The notes under the pieces: generated by a model
What the model was told of the DNA's origin: nothing
The model's input: the letters and a program-made list of their open reading frames with translations, nothing else
Database searches by the model: none
Source: Clostridium zeae
GTDB lineage: Bacteria > Bacillota > Clostridia > Clostridiales > Clostridiaceae
Assembly (NCBI RefSeq): GCF_017312485.1
Contig: NZ_BMBA01000008.1
Location: 1 to 64,000, forward strand
Reading direction: 5' to 3'
DNA: 64,000 nt
Shown here: in pieces, positions 63,775-64,000 of the stretch
Layout of the letters: every line of letters begins with the position of its first letter
Position numbering within the stretch: position 1 is the first letter of the stretch
Program-made: the position numbers and the translations under genes

Positions 63775-64000
63775 CTTAAACACCACCAATTATATTTCAA
63801 TATTAGTCTATCTTTGCATCATAATAACTTCTCATAAGCTACTATATAAATTAGCTATATAAATTAGCTATCTAAACCAATATCCATTATAACATCAATA
63901 TCTTATTAAAAGAACAAAAAAGTACATAAATTTACATCAATGTAAATCTATATACTTTTTAACATCTAATTTTTAATATAATCTGATATCTGGATTTTAT
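63775..64000. other. Right edge region with terminator-like hairpin
   Basis: A tandem repeat of TATATAAATTAGC (63842-63867) precedes an imperfect stem (aaaaagtacataaatttaca with tgtaaatctatatacttttt, 63916-63960) that would terminate transcription on either strand. The promoter of the cohesin-like gene should lie here. No gene is seen. Confidence 0.55.

Overview
This 64 kb window is low-GC Firmicute DNA that looks like a Clostridium sensu stricto (cluster I) chromosome, probably close to the solvent-forming species. The evidence is the strongly AT-rich intergenic DNA and AGGAGG-type ribosome sites, a gerK-type spore germination locus in the divergent clostridial layout, an iron-dependent butanol-dehydrogenase-like alcohol dehydrogenase, two cell-wall hydrolases built on clostridial ChW repeats, a cohesin-like surface protein and a Trp-specifying T-box in front of trpS. 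I see no rRNA, tRNA, CRISPR array, intact transposase or prophage block. The species cannot be named from sequence alone.

Layout. 1-6 kb: a SAM-methyltransferase-like gene, a HesB/IscA-like gene, a membrane-anchored unknown, and a three-gene operon (helical-repeat protein, MoxR-like AAA ATPase, metallopeptidase/VWA protein). 6-9 kb: a 5'-truncated Rhs gene followed within 16 nt by a small membrane-protein gene that may be its immunity partner. 9-14.6 kb: cation-efflux transporter, flavodoxin-fold quinone reductase, RelQ-type alarmone synthetase, a DUF2225 protein and a soluble chemoreceptor. 14.7-23 kb: a four-domain CoA-disulfide-reductase-type sulfur-transfer protein with its ArsR regulator, a metallophosphoesterase, FlhB-like and FliK-like proteins, and tyrS. 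23.5-31 kb: a P-loop protein, an AlbA_2-type protein, a GAF-GGDEF diguanylate cyclase, and gerKA-gerKC divergent from gerKB. 31-38 kb: two short genes (zinc ribbon; Lmo0937-like membrane peptide), an ECF S component, T-box-trpS, a GtrB/GtrA-type pair, galU and the alcohol dehydrogenase.

39-58 kb is the dominant block, a surface-polysaccharide locus on the minus strand. In transcription order it has a priming phosphosugar transferase, two GT4 transferases flanking manC, a Wzy-like polymerase, a GT2 transferase, rfbA-rfbC-rfbB, a Wzx-like flippase, a ChW amidase, rfbD and a ChW glucosaminidase. Upstream lies an MBOAT/DHHW O-acetylation pair. The genes suggest a lipid-linked, Wzx/Wzy-assembled polymer made from dTDP-rhamnose and GDP-mannose that may be O-acetylated, encoded together with wall hydrolases. 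An intact pair of small genes (coiled coil plus a replisome-organizer-like winged-helix protein) precedes the O-acetylation operon, and a decayed copy of that same pair precedes the main operon. 59-64 kb: a HepT-MntA toxin-antitoxin pair, a YdcF-like protein, a secreted unknown, a VanZ-like protein and a membrane-anchored cohesin-like protein.

The intergenic DNA holds at least two families of dispersed structured repeats. One is a palindromic MITE-like family with a 192-bp pair of inverted copies, truncated relatives sharing a core of about 28 bp, and a 36-bp block repeated perfectly. The other is an element of about 85-90 bp made of a bulged hairpin plus a terminator-like hairpin, present at 18.99 kb and 31.41 kb. 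These repeats, the broken Rhs gene with its out-of-frame leader, and the duplicated gene pair in front of the polysaccharide operons are the least conventional parts of the window.
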